Assembly (NCBI RefSeq): GCF_007745175.1
Contig: NZ_CP036271.1
Span: 4,228,314 to 4,292,313 of the forward strand
Length of the DNA stretch: 64,000 bases
From: Caulifigura coniformis
GTDB taxonomy: Bacteria; Planctomycetota; Planctomycetia; Planctomycetales; Planctomycetaceae
Reading direction: 5' to 3'
The translations under genes and the position numbers were made by a program. Positions 40,466 through 48,095 of this stretch are shown here, piece by piece (the stretch's first letter is position 1; every line of letters begins with the position of its first letter). Under the pieces are notes generated by a model. It did no database searches. It was not told the origin of the DNA and was given only the letters and a program-made list of their open reading frames with translations.

Positions 40466-40494
40466 TTGACCCTCCGGCCGGCGAGTCTTACCCT
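40466..40494 (+). promoter_or_regulatory. tRNA-Val promoter candidate
   Basis: TTGACC (40466-40471), 17 bp spacer, TACCCT (40489-40494). The start would be about 22 bp before the mature tRNA at 40524. Confidence 0.55.
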
Positions 40495-40523
40495 GCGAGA
40501 CCCGCGGCCCACCGCGAGAAGAA

Positions 40524-40597
40524 GCGCCTGTAGCTCAGTTGGTTAGAGTGCATGCTTGACATGCATGAGGTCACAGGTTCGAGTCCTGTCAGGCGCA
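40524..40597 (+). tRNA. tRNA-Val (GAC)
   Basis: A complete 74-nt cloverleaf: acceptor GCGCCTG pairing with CAGGCGC plus discriminator A, D arm with GTTGGTTA, anticodon stem CATGC/GCATG with loop TTGACAT (anticodon GAC), and T arm ACAGG-TTCGAGT-CCTGT. CCA is not encoded. The 3' half doubles as the integration site attL of the following element, so insertion leaves the tRNA intact. Confidence 0.95.
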
Positions 40598-40598
40598 C
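40554..40598 (+). repeat. attL of element 1
   Basis: 45 bp identical to 55985-56029, starting in the anticodon stem (GCTTGACATGCATGAGG) and running one base past the tRNA 3' end. Crossover in the anticodon loop is usual for tyrosine integrases at tRNA genes. Confidence 0.92.
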
Positions 40599-40620
40599 TA
40601 AGCAGAAGTGATTTCACGAA

Positions 40621-40654
40621 AAGGGTTTCCGACGACTGTCGGGAACCCTTTTTT
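40621..40654 (+). terminator. Rho-independent terminator after tRNA-Val
   Basis: A 13 bp stem AAGGGTTTCCGAC / GTCGGGAACCCTT with loop GACT, followed by a T run to 40654. It lies inside the element, just after the tRNA that the element reconstitutes. Confidence 0.85.
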
Positions 40655-40670
40655 CGACGACAAGGCTGAG

Positions 40671-40766
40671 TTTGTGCAACAAGTCCGAAAACGGACTGCA
40701 CAAAGCCTGTTCTATGAGTCGTCGATCAACCGATACAGCCGTTGTGCAGCACGGCTACTGCACAGA
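40671..40766. promoter_or_regulatory. Probable integrase arm-type sites, left end
   Basis: Four TGTGCA-type words occur as two inverted pairs: TTTGTGCAAC (40671-40680) against TGCACAAA (40697-40704), and GTTGTGCAGC (40741-40750) against CTGCACAGAA (~40758-40767). The same words occur near the right end. Paired repeats next to an att site and upstream of the integrase are typical integrase or excisionase binding sites; this is inferred. Confidence 0.5.
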
Positions 40767-40835
40767 ACCGCCTCGCGGCCCTCCCGATGTCCCGACGTGT
40801 GAGCGTTCGTGGCATCCATTTTCCGGGAGACAGCG

Positions 40836-41897
40836 ATGAAGACACCTTCGATTTATTGGCGGGCAAGCTGCAAGGCGTACTACGCGCACTGGATGAAGCC
40901 GGGCGACATCAGCCGGCAGCATTGGTTGGGCAAGACGGTCGGCGAGGCAAAGGACAATCTTGCCCGCCTGATGGCCGGCGAGGACGTGAAGCGACCGGAG
41001 CGACACAAAGCCCCGCCGAAGATCACGGAACCCGCCGTCGCCAGTATCGTCGACGACTTCCTGACGTGGGTTGAGCAGCACAAAAAGCCGCTCACGCACC
41101 GGTGGTACAAACAGTACCTCGAATCGTTCAAAGACAGCGTCGGGACGCTGCGCGTCGGCAAACTCACGAAGAGACACGTTCAGGAATGGATTGCCGGTCA
41201 GGCCAACTGGAACGCCAACAGCAAGCACGGCGCGGCCCGCTCTGTCGTCCGCTGCTTCAATTGGGCCGTGAAGAATGACCACCTGTCGCGGTCTCCCGTA
41301 AGCGGGTTCGAGAAAGAGAAAGCTCAGCCGCGCCAAGACGCCGCCCTTGACGACGCCGATTGGAAGGCGTTCGCCAAGGCCATTGAGGCCGACACACAGT
41401 TCCGTGACATCGTCACGTTCATGCGGCTGACGGGCTGTCGGCCAGAGGAAGCCCGAACGGTCGAGAAGCGTCATTTCGATGCCAGCGTGCCGGCGATGAT
41501 CCTGTCGATGAAGGAATGGAAGAATGGCGCGAAGACGAAACGGGAGCGCGTCATTCACCTGCCGGGCGAGGCGCTAGACATCGTGAAGCGCCTGATGGAA
41601 TCGACACCGCACGGTCCCTTGTTCCGCAGTGGCAAAGGCTCGCCGTGGACGAAAGACAGTCTCGCGCGGAAGTTCGCCCGCTGGCGGGCGCGGCTGGCGA
41701 AAGCCAATACACCGATTCCCCACCTGATCCCATACAGCGTTCGCCACACTTATGCCACGGAAATGGCGTTCAAGGTCGACAGCCTGATTCTCGCCGAACT
41801 GATGGGCACGTCGGTCCGCATGCTTGAGGGCGTTTACGCCAAGGTTCGGGCACGGAAGAACCTCATGCGCGAAGCGGCGTTGAAGGTCGGGTCGTGA
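40836..41897 (+). CDS. Tyrosine recombinase (integrase of element 1)
   Basis: About 353 residues from the ATG at 40836, which has GGGAGA a few bases upstream; a GTG at 40809 is also in frame. The N-terminal arm-binding-like start is followed by a core-binding SAM-like domain (SIVDDFLTWVEQHKKPLTH ... RSVVRCFNWAVKNDH). The catalytic domain has Arg in MRLTGCRPEEARTVE, SVRHTYATEMAFK and nucleophile Tyr in MLEGVYAKV. The His of the usual HxxR is Tyr here (YSVR), a seen variation. It sits next to its tRNA target. The stop overlaps a GTG start of a small gene. Confidence 0.92.
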   Translation: MKTPSIYWRASCKAYYAHWMKPGDISRQHWLGKTVGEAKDNLARLMAGEDVKRPERHKAPPKITEPAVASIVDDFLTWVEQHKKPLTHRWYKQYLESFKDSVGTLRVGKLTKRHVQEWIAGQANWNANSKHGAARSVVRCFNWAVKNDHLSRSPVSGFEKEKAQPRQDAALDDADWKAFAKAIEADTQFRDIVTFMRLTGCRPEEARTVEKRHFDASVPAMILSMKEWKNGAKTKRERVIHLPGEALDIVKRLMESTPHGPLFRSGKGSPWTKDSLARKFARWRARLAKANTPIPHLIPYSVRHTYATEMAFKVDSLILAELMGTSVRMLEGVYAKVRARKNLMREAALKVGS

Positions 41898-42004
41898 CGT
41901 GGATCATCGCGGCCTTCGTGGTGGTCTGGCTGACGTGTCGCCTCTGGCCGTCGAGCGTCTTGGACGACACGACTGACGACATCGCCAATGAACTGATCGA
42001 ATGA
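41894..42004 (+). CDS. Small single-pass membrane protein (36 residues)
   Basis: GTG at 41894 overlaps the integrase stop, and its TGA overlaps the next ATG at 42001. The 36-residue product begins with a hydrophobic helix (TWIIAAFVVVWLTC), then has an acidic tail (LDDTTDDIANELIE). Coupling on both sides and a membrane-helix composition suggest a real gene. Function unknown. Confidence 0.5.
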   Translation: MTWIIAAFVVVWLTCRLWPSSVLDDTTDDIANELIE

Positions 42005-42018
42005 CGAAAGGATGCAAC

Positions 42019-42387
42019 ATGATTGCCGGACTGCCCTGTGAGCTTATGCGTGAATTGAAAGACTCGTTGAACAAGGGTGATGAAGTTGAGATTGCGGACA
42101 TCATCCGTGACATCCTCGCGTTCGGCGCTGCCAGTCCACAGACGCAGAAAGCTGTGGGTCACTTGTCGACGCCCGACATGATTACTCAGATTCGAGTTTC
42201 GGGCATCGGACCTGCGGATAGCAAAGACGAGCATCTTGCCGCGATCGCGCGAGCGATTCAGAAACACGCGGATAAGAGTGTCTTGGACGGAGCGGACATC
42301 AGCGTCATCGCTCGTATCATCTTTTGGCCGGTTCGAGATTTCGCGATCAATGGCCCGCAACTGTCGGATCGCGAATCCCGCACTTAA
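42019..42387 (+). CDS. MIAGLP-family small protein, element 1 copy
   Basis: A 122-residue product from the ATG at 42019 (GAAAGG upstream); an ATG at 42001 is in frame. I know no family, but the first ~50 residues (MIAGLPCELMRELKDSL ... IADIIRDIL ... TQKAVGHL) align with the gene at 57764 in element 2. In both elements it follows the integrase. Acidic and helical, no membrane segment. Possibly a recombination accessory or regulator; unproven. Confidence 0.7.
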   Translation: MIAGLPCELMRELKDSLNKGDEVEIADIIRDILAFGAASPQTQKAVGHLSTPDMITQIRVSGIGPADSKDEHLAAIARAIQKHADKSVLDGADISVIARIIFWPVRDFAINGPQLSDRESRT

Positions 42388-42547
42388 ATCGGCCAACTGC
42401 CCCACAACCCGCTTCAGGCGTCACGAAACCGCGTATACCGCGACCTTGCGCCCGCCGGAACGGCGGTTTCTGGTCGATTCAGGCCATCGAAAGTAGAATG
42501 CGGCCTGATGCTCCCGTGGTTTTAGACCGCCCCGGTTGAGCGTCGAG

Positions 42548-42572
42548 ACCCCGTCCTAGCGGCGGGGTTTTT
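42548..42572 (+). terminator. Rho-independent terminator
   Basis: Stem ACCCCG / CGGGGT with a nine-base loop, then TTTT. It ends the integrase operon. The stop codon of the minus-strand restriction gene (42556-42558) lies in its loop, a tight convergent arrangement. Confidence 0.75.
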
Positions 42573-43743
42573 CGCTTACGTCCTTCAGCTCCTTCCTCAA
42601 CTTGCCAGTCCATCCTTTTCGGACTCGGTCTTTGAATGACTTGCGGAAGGACTCGGTAACGCCCCGCTGGATTGCTTCATTCGATGCCCGGACGAATGCG
42701 TGATGCGTTAGCGCAGCGGCAGACACTTCGACTTCACGAACGACAATGAGTGGCGACGGTGATTCCTTCGATTCGCGGTCGATGTCGAACACGTAGACCG
42801 TTGCATGAGCGTTCAAGCCTGACTCTGCATCGCCGGGCGTTCGCAGCCTCATCTTTCGAGCGTCGGAACCGATCGCTTCAAGGTCGGGACAACCAAGATG
42901 CCGAAGCCAACTCTGCCACACGGGAACCGGCAGAATGATCGCGAAGCCAGCGCACTCGGAATCTCGCGCCAGTTCGATTTTGAAGATCATCTGATAAATC
43001 GTCCGCTTGAAGATGTTGGCCTTGTTCGGACCTTCAACGCCCGTGCCTGCGATCTCCGGGCGCTTTCTCAGTTCATCGTGATAGCCTTCCCGTGCCTCAC
43101 CGCGCGGACAAACAGCCCGCAAAGCCCCGGCAGCATGCAGCGGACTGCCGTGGAAGTCGGATGTCTGAATCTCGAAAAGCAGATGGTTCCCGAACGTAAG
43201 AGGCTGCCCCGACTCATCAAGGCCGGTCACTTCTATGACTGACATATCGACTGCCGCGCCGGGAGATGCGTCGGTTTCACGGAAGTCGACTTCACCACCG
43301 AGCTTGGTCCCGGTGAACAGGAACACTCGCTTGCCGAGTCTGAACGATTCCCGAACCCGTTGCTGTTGCTCCGGCGTCCGAAGGGCACTCACCGGGGCCA
43401 AAGTCAGGTCGTCGGCCGATGCGATTCCGAACGCCCGTTGAACCGCCGTCGACAGCAACGTGAAATGTTGATCGAGCGTCCGGTGAGGACAGGCAATCCA
43501 GTCTTGCCGCTCGCCGTTGCTGTCACTGCTGATGGTGCAGACGCCGTATGGTTCGCCGTCGCGGACTTTGACGCATTCGATTTGCTCCCCAGTCGCGATC
43601 GAGATAAACGGACATTGGCACTGGGATTGGTCGCGCCGGGCGGCCGGGGAATCATTCACTGTCGGCCAAACACGATGGCCGAACCATTCGGCGACGAAAT
43701 TCCCGTCAGTGCAATCGGCAGCCGGCGTCTTGCGAGCGCCCAT
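42556..43743 (-). CDS. NotI-family type II restriction endonuclease
   Basis: About 395 residues from the ATG at 43741-43743, which overlaps the controller gene stop (TAATG). The N-terminal pattern AEWFGHRVWP, then QCPFI, a further Cys, YGVC and ACPHR matches NotI-type nucleases, whose structure holds an iron site formed by four Cys. NotI itself cuts GCGGCCGC; the site of this enzyme is not predictable. The VDFRE and LLFEIQTSDFHGSPLHA segments could supply the PD-(D/E)xK catalytic residues. Neighbours are a controller-type HTH protein and a DNA methyltransferase, completing a restriction-modification set. Confidence 0.78.
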   Translation of the reverse strand: MGARKTPAADCTDGNFVAEWFGHRVWPTVNDSPAARRDQSQCQCPFISIATGEQIECVKVRDGEPYGVCTISSDSNGERQDWIACPHRTLDQHFTLLSTAVQRAFGIASADDLTLAPVSALRTPEQQQRVRESFRLGKRVFLFTGTKLGGEVDFRETDASPGAAVDMSVIEVTGLDESGQPLTFGNHLLFEIQTSDFHGSPLHAAGALRAVCPRGEAREGYHDELRKRPEIAGTGVEGPNKANIFKRTIYQMIFKIELARDSECAGFAIILPVPVWQSWLRHLGCPDLEAIGSDARKMRLRTPGDAESGLNAHATVYVFDIDRESKESPSPLIVVREVEVSAAALTHHAFVRASNEAIQRGVTESFRKSFKDRVRKGWTGKLRKELKDVSEKPRR

Positions 43744-43988
43744 TACTTCGCCCTCTTGGAGCAAAGGGCGTCAAATTCCGCAATCATCTGCGCGGGTCGA
43801 ACCCCAAGGGCCGTCGCGAGCTGTTGGATGACGGTCAGCGAGGGATTCCGCAGGCCGCGCTCAAGCAAACTGATGTACGTCCGGTGCAGGCCAGCTTCGT
43901 CGGCGAGGGCTTCTTGCGAAATGCCTCGTTTCAGACGAAGCTGTCGAACAACCTCGCCGAAAGCCTGTTGCGGATCACGGTTTGCCAT
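43743..43988 (-). CDS. Xre-type HTH controller (C) protein
   Basis: The product has 81 residues, a compact helix-turn-helix of the Xre/C.protein type (QLRLKRGISQEALADEAGLH, RTYISLLERGLRNPS). Controller proteins time expression of restriction genes after entry into a new host. It is transcribed with the endonuclease (1 bp overlap) and divergent from the methyltransferase. Paired inverted repeats fill the intergenic region. Confidence 0.88.
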   Translation of the reverse strand: MANRDPQQAFGEVVRQLRLKRGISQEALADEAGLHRTYISLLERGLRNPSLTVIQQLATALGVRPAQMIAEFDALCSKRAK

Positions 43989-44018
43989 TGCGGAAGCCTT
44001 CCGCAGCCGAGACTGACC

Positions 44019-44037
44019 GTCTACAGACAGTTGTCTG
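44019..44037. promoter_or_regulatory. Operator of the restriction-modification controller
   Basis: Two overlapping perfect inverted repeats: GTCT-AC-AGAC (44019-44028) and CAGACA-GT-TGTCTG (44024-44037). They lie about midway between the controller start (43988) and the methyltransferase start (44067), where C-boxes are expected. Spacing suggests control of both divergent promoters. Confidence 0.65.
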
Positions 44038-44066
44038 AGGTTGTTGACCGTGGTAGCTTCGGAATC

Positions 44067-45005
44067 ATGGACGTAACAACGAAGATGGAAGGCGTGCTGA
44101 CCGGAACCGAGCGATTCGCGTTGCGCCAGGGTGACGCTGACGATCTACTCCAAGAGTTGCCGGCTGAATCCGTCGACTTGGTCATCACTAGCCCGCCGTA
44201 TTGGGGACTCCGCAGCTACGAAGCCGACCACAATTGGGACATTCTGGACGAATGGCGTGCGGAGCATCCTGCCTCAGAGATTCCTAGTTACGAGTGGTAT
44301 CGCAGCCACGGCGGTCTACTCGGTTTGGAACCGCTGCCGGAGTGGTACGTTGCCAATTTGGCCGCGATTCTCCGTCGCTGTCAGCGGGTGCTGAAATCGA
44401 CTGGCAGCATGTGGCTAAACCTTGGTGACACATATTTCGCCCGTTGGTCGAGCATCCGAGCCAAGGGGCGTCAGGGATTGAATGGCGACGAACGCCAGCG
44501 GCGCAAGACACCAATGGGCGGGTTCCGGCAAGAGAAGCAACTGCTGTTGATCCCCTCGCGAGTTGCTATCGCGATGCAGGAACACCGCTGGATTCTTCGG
44601 AACGATTTGATTTGGTACAAGCCGAATGTTCCGCCCCGCCCGTTCGACGATCGGCTAGGGCTGACTCACGAACATTTCTTCCACTTCGTGAAGCGCCCGA
44701 AAGAGGGGCGCGCGAAGTATTTCTACTCACTTGAGGACGTTGGCGCACCACACGACGTGCAACAGGTCAATGTCGTCCCCGGTCGTGATTCTCACAGCGC
44801 TTCATTTCCGCCGAAGCTGATCGAACCGCGCATTCTCAGTTCGTGCCCGCCGGACGGAGTTGTGCTTGATCCGTTCTCAGGCGTCGGCACCGCACTTGAA
44901 GTGTCGGTCTCACTCGGTCGCCGGGCGATTGGCTTCGATCTCAACAAACGATTCTTGTCGGCTGCAAAAAAGCGTCTGGGCCGTATCGCGCCGCCTTTGT
45001 TCTGA
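44067..45005 (+). CDS. DNA methyltransferase, beta-group (N4-cytosine or N6-adenine)
   Basis: About 312 residues from the ATG at 44067; upstream in-frame sequence to 43824 is antisense to the controller gene. Catalytic motif IV is TSPPYWGLRSY near residue 40. SAM motif I, VLDPFSGVGTALEVSV, is near the C terminus, so the order is catalytic before SAM-binding (beta group). SPPY favours N4-cytosine modification. It would protect the site cut by the neighbouring NotI-like enzyme. Confidence 0.92.
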   Translation: MDVTTKMEGVLTGTERFALRQGDADDLLQELPAESVDLVITSPPYWGLRSYEADHNWDILDEWRAEHPASEIPSYEWYRSHGGLLGLEPLPEWYVANLAAILRRCQRVLKSTGSMWLNLGDTYFARWSSIRAKGRQGLNGDERQRRKTPMGGFRQEKQLLLIPSRVAIAMQEHRWILRNDLIWYKPNVPPRPFDDRLGLTHEHFFHFVKRPKEGRAKYFYSLEDVGAPHDVQQVNVVPGRDSHSASFPPKLIEPRILSSCPPDGVVLDPFSGVGTALEVSVSLGRRAIGFDLNKRFLSAAKKRLGRIAPPLF

Positions 45006-45014
45006 AGTGGTTTC

Positions 45015-45908
45015 ATGCGTGGCAGTCTGTCGATCGAACTGACTTGCGAGAATGACGACTGCGGGCACGAATACTCTGTGTCCGTATCGCCGTCAGACCT
45101 TCAGCAACGTCTTGAAGAGCAGGACATCAACTGTCCGCATTGCGGCGAGCAATTGTCCGGTTCAGGAACGCTTGAGTGTTACGTCTGCACGAACACCCAG
45201 GACTTCCACGACCTGACGGAAGCGGGATATGCGATTGAAGAGAAGTGCCCGGCCTGCGCCGGCCATCCGCAGTGGGAAGGCGACGTGAACTTCTACACGA
45301 TGCGGGTTGCCGGATCGTGGTACAGCGAGATGAGGTCATACGAGTGGGCGCTGGAACAGAAACTCACTGACGAGCTTGAGCGCGAAGGGCGAACGGACTA
45401 CTGGGAAGCGGTGATCCATTTCTGCAAGGCTGAAGAGTTCGTTGCGATCTATCGGGACCGAACGATTCGCGCAGCGTCGACGGGGCTTTACAAGAAACGG
45501 AATCCTGACGACTCGAAAGCGGTGTGCCTGACTGAAGCGACGGTTCCGAACTGGGATGAGTTGAAGGCAACTCACGGACACTACGGATACGTCTTTCAGA
45601 AGCGGGAGTTGATCGCGATTTCCGGTGCGCCGGCGATCTACCTGCCGGAGTCTGTCATTGCGCAAATGAAGCAAACTGGTGAACGAATCCCGAAAACGCT
45701 CTGGCCCTACCTGAACAAGCTAAGCCTCAAGCCCGGCCAGAAGTTCGATTACTTGCATGAGCGAGAATGGCGAGTGCCTCGCGACATCAAGTTGGATGAC
45801 GTAAAGCCCTTCGGCGTCGTGTTTCCTCACGTCCGTCCCGGCGTGGAAGACGAGACGCTGATAATCCAAGCTGCAAGAGAGTTCGGCGAAGTGGGCTACA
45901 AGTTCTGA
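45015..45908 (+). CDS. Zinc-ribbon protein with AbiGi-like C-terminal domain (defence candidate)
   Basis: A 297-residue protein. N-terminal Cys pairs (CENDDCGHEY, CPHCGEQL, CYVC, CPACAG) form likely zinc ribbons over the first ~85 residues. The C-terminal half has HYGYVFQKRELIAISGAPAI, LWPYLNKLSLKPGQ and DYLHEREWRVP. The EREWR motif after a PVxYL-like strand recalls the AbiGi antitoxin family of abortive-infection systems; this is from memory of the family pattern and is uncertain. It starts 9 bp after the methyltransferase, so it may be co-expressed with it. Confidence 0.5.
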   Translation: MRGSLSIELTCENDDCGHEYSVSVSPSDLQQRLEEQDINCPHCGEQLSGSGTLECYVCTNTQDFHDLTEAGYAIEEKCPACAGHPQWEGDVNFYTMRVAGSWYSEMRSYEWALEQKLTDELEREGRTDYWEAVIHFCKAEEFVAIYRDRTIRAASTGLYKKRNPDDSKAVCLTEATVPNWDELKATHGHYGYVFQKRELIAISGAPAIYLPESVIAQMKQTGERIPKTLWPYLNKLSLKPGQKFDYLHEREWRVPRDIKLDDVKPFGVVFPHVRPGVEDETLIIQAAREFGEVGYKF

Positions 45909-46025
45909 GCCAAGCTCAAAGGCATCTCCGCGCCAGCGCCAGGGTTCCGACCGCTGCGCCATGTCGCGCCAGGTCTGGCGCTCATTGGCCTTGGTGGTGC
46001 TGCCTGTCGGCGACACAATCCCTGC

Positions 46026-46433
46026 ATGAAGAGACGCCGCATCATCATCGCCTTGACCCTGTGCCTCGCGGGCTGGTTCCTCTGGCCGCGAGCGGATGCC
46101 CGGTTCGTGGGGACGTGGAGCTTTCAGGAATCGGGAGCGCCCCAGCCGTCGAACACGATCGTGTTTCGCAGGTCCGGCCTTGCGGACATCCGTGAGTTCG
46201 GTGAGTCCGAGACGCGGGCGTACATGCGATGGCGGGTCGACGGCGACCAGTTCACGTTGGGCGAGACTGATGAGCCGGGGCGCGTGATGACAGTCGTCGC
46301 CGGCCTCTGCGAGCGGATCGGGTTCCCGTTGGTGATGACTGACGGACTGAGGTTCACGATCGTCGCCATCGAGCCTGACGCGATCACGCTTCAGCGGACG
46401 GGACAGGGGCAGACGCGGCTCACTCGCCAGTAG
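46026..46433 (+). CDS. Small exported or anchored protein, lipocalin-like
   Basis: A 135-residue product starting MKRRRIIIALTLCLAGWFLWP, a signal peptide or N-terminal anchor. The remainder is beta-rich (FVGTWSFQESG, MRWRVDGDQFTLGE, LRFTIVAIEPDAITLQR), a pattern seen in small lipocalin-like 'GTW' proteins. No catalytic residues. It is the last gene before the long non-coding region. Confidence 0.65.
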   Translation: MKRRRIIIALTLCLAGWFLWPRADARFVGTWSFQESGAPQPSNTIVFRRSGLADIREFGESETRAYMRWRVDGDQFTLGETDEPGRVMTVVAGLCERIGFPLVMTDGLRFTIVAIEPDAITLQRTGQGQTRLTRQ

Positions 46434-47599
46434 CGCGGCGCACCACTTTGACGACAACGCGGCAGTGCGGCTGGCGAGCCGCGTCGATAGGGGAGATTGC
46501 CCGGCGGCATCCGAAAAGGCGTCTGGCGAGCGTCTGGGAGCGATCGCCGCGTCCTCTGAGGGCGTGACCCACGAATAAGGACTTACGGCGAGATTTGACC
46601 CGTCGAAATGGGGGAAATGGGAGAAAAAATGTTAATGTGAGAAGTTGTATATATATCCCTACACCTCACAATATACATGATTGCAGCAGAACATTTTGCG
46701 GGCAATAAACCCCATTTCAACGCGGCGGTCTTATATGACGCGGTGACGCGCTTCGGCGCTTGCGACTCACCTCAGACTCATGCGCAGGCGGTTGTGACTT
46801 ATACTGTATGCCCGTCCACTACTACGGGTAGACGAATCCTCAGAACAACCACAACCGCTAGGCCGCGTCAGACCCTCACGACCGCTATAGCCCGCACAAT
46901 CGGCATCACCTGACTGTCGCCTGACGGCGTTCGCCGCGTGTCCTCTTGCATGGTGAGCAAGTGGAAAGTGCTCGCAAACGCTGGGAAAATGCCCATTCTG
47001 TGCAGTGCAGCGTGTATCAACTGCACAATCGGGCCGCAATTGTGTATGTCCGTACACTATTCTGAACCCGCCGGCCGCCAGCACTCGGCCCCATAGCAGG
47101 CCGCCGCGACAATCTCCACCACCTGTCACACGCTCGCCAGCCGATCCGAGCCAGCATCACGGCCAATGGCCCTCGCTTGCCGTCTGCCTCGCTCGCAGCC
47201 GCTTGGTAGTGGTGTAGTAGTGCTGGCTGAATGAGAGCGTCTGCGAGCATTGTGGAGTGTTTAATAGACGCGACCTCTTATGGCATATATGAAACTGCCA
47301 TATCACACATTGACCCAACTCTGACCACGACCGACGAATGCGATTGCGTGCATCGCGGTTCCCAGAAAGTCGCCCCGTTCGTCGGTGGTCCGATCGTACC
47401 GGGTGGAGGGGTCAAACGCGGGCAGGCAGGCGGCAGGCCGGGGTAGCGGCGATGCCAAGCGGTATGCGCTGGGGCTGTGCCGACTCTACGGGTCGCTGCA
47501 ACCCGCGTCGTTCGCCGTCGCCAAGCTCGCAGCCGCACGGCCGCCATCACCATGCCGAATGGCTCGATGACCGCAAGTTTTCTGAATTCGACCAAAGAT
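46434..47599. other. Long non-coding region, with AT-rich palindrome
   Basis: No convincing gene on either strand. At 46636-46677 an AT-rich block carries nested inverted repeats: TGTGAG/CTCACA (46636-46641, 46665-46670) and TGTATAT/ATATACA (46646-46652, 46671-46677). A second, TATGGCA/TGCCATA, is at 47279-47302. TGTGCAGTGCAG at about 46998 resembles the arm-type words. With the downstream repeats this may be the element's replication origin region. Confidence 0.5.
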
Positions 47600-47915
47600 T
47601 TGTTATTTATCGTCTGAAACGCCCTTGTCTTAGTAGGACTGCAACAGACCGGGAACGAGTCCCCCGCGAAATCCTGCAAGATTTGGATTCTTTCGGCTGA
47701 ATCCACCTTGTCTCAGGCGGGGACTGCAACACGCCTGCAACGTGGGCCGCGTCAGGTACTTCTCAAAAATCGTCCGAGAATTGTTATTTTCGGTCCGAAT
47801 CCGCCTTGTCTGACTATGTGGCGGACCATGCAACACTGGGAATGACTTCCTGAGATTCCGGCCAGTTCGTGAACAAAAACGCGAATTTGCCTTTGTCTTA
47901 CCTGCCGGGACTCTG
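47600..47915 (+). repeat. Four-copy direct repeat upstream of primase (candidate origin iterons)
   Basis: Units at 47600-47647, 47682-47732, 47781-47835 and, weaker, 47873-47915. Each has an AT-rich start (TTGTTATTT in two), then a CGGTCTGAATCCGC-like segment, a CTTGTCT core (47624, 47707, 47805; TTTGTCT at 47892), then GGACTGCAACA-like sequence. Core spacing is 83, 98 and 87 bp. The block ends about 180 bp before the primase gene. Confidence 0.65.
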
Positions 47916-48030
47916 TTCCCGAACGCGCTCCGCTGAGCGCCGGGCCAATCACGGGCTGCAACACACGAACAACTGCGGACGCGGTGCGCGTCCGCCTCTG
48001 AACCAACGGTCGCGGTAGCTACGCGATCGC

Positions 48031-48062
48031 GCCGCGCCCGGTCCCGTCCAGCCGGGCGCGGC
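48031..48062 (+). other. GC-rich hairpin upstream of primase
   Basis: Perfect 11 bp stem GCCGCGCCCGG / CCGGGCGCGGC with a 10-base loop, 33 bp before the primase start. No T run follows. Confidence 0.6.
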
Positions 48063-48095
48063 ATTGATTCACGTTCTGGACGATCAAGGGTTTCA

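Noticed and set aside
46677-47446. Small frames in the 1.6 kb gap before the primase
   Set aside because: Thr/Arg/Ala-rich or low-complexity translations, no start signals, and they cross palindromes and repeats; treated as non-coding.
47600-47915. CRISPR array
   Set aside because: Units are imperfect, spacers vary and are not uniform, and there are no cas genes in the window.
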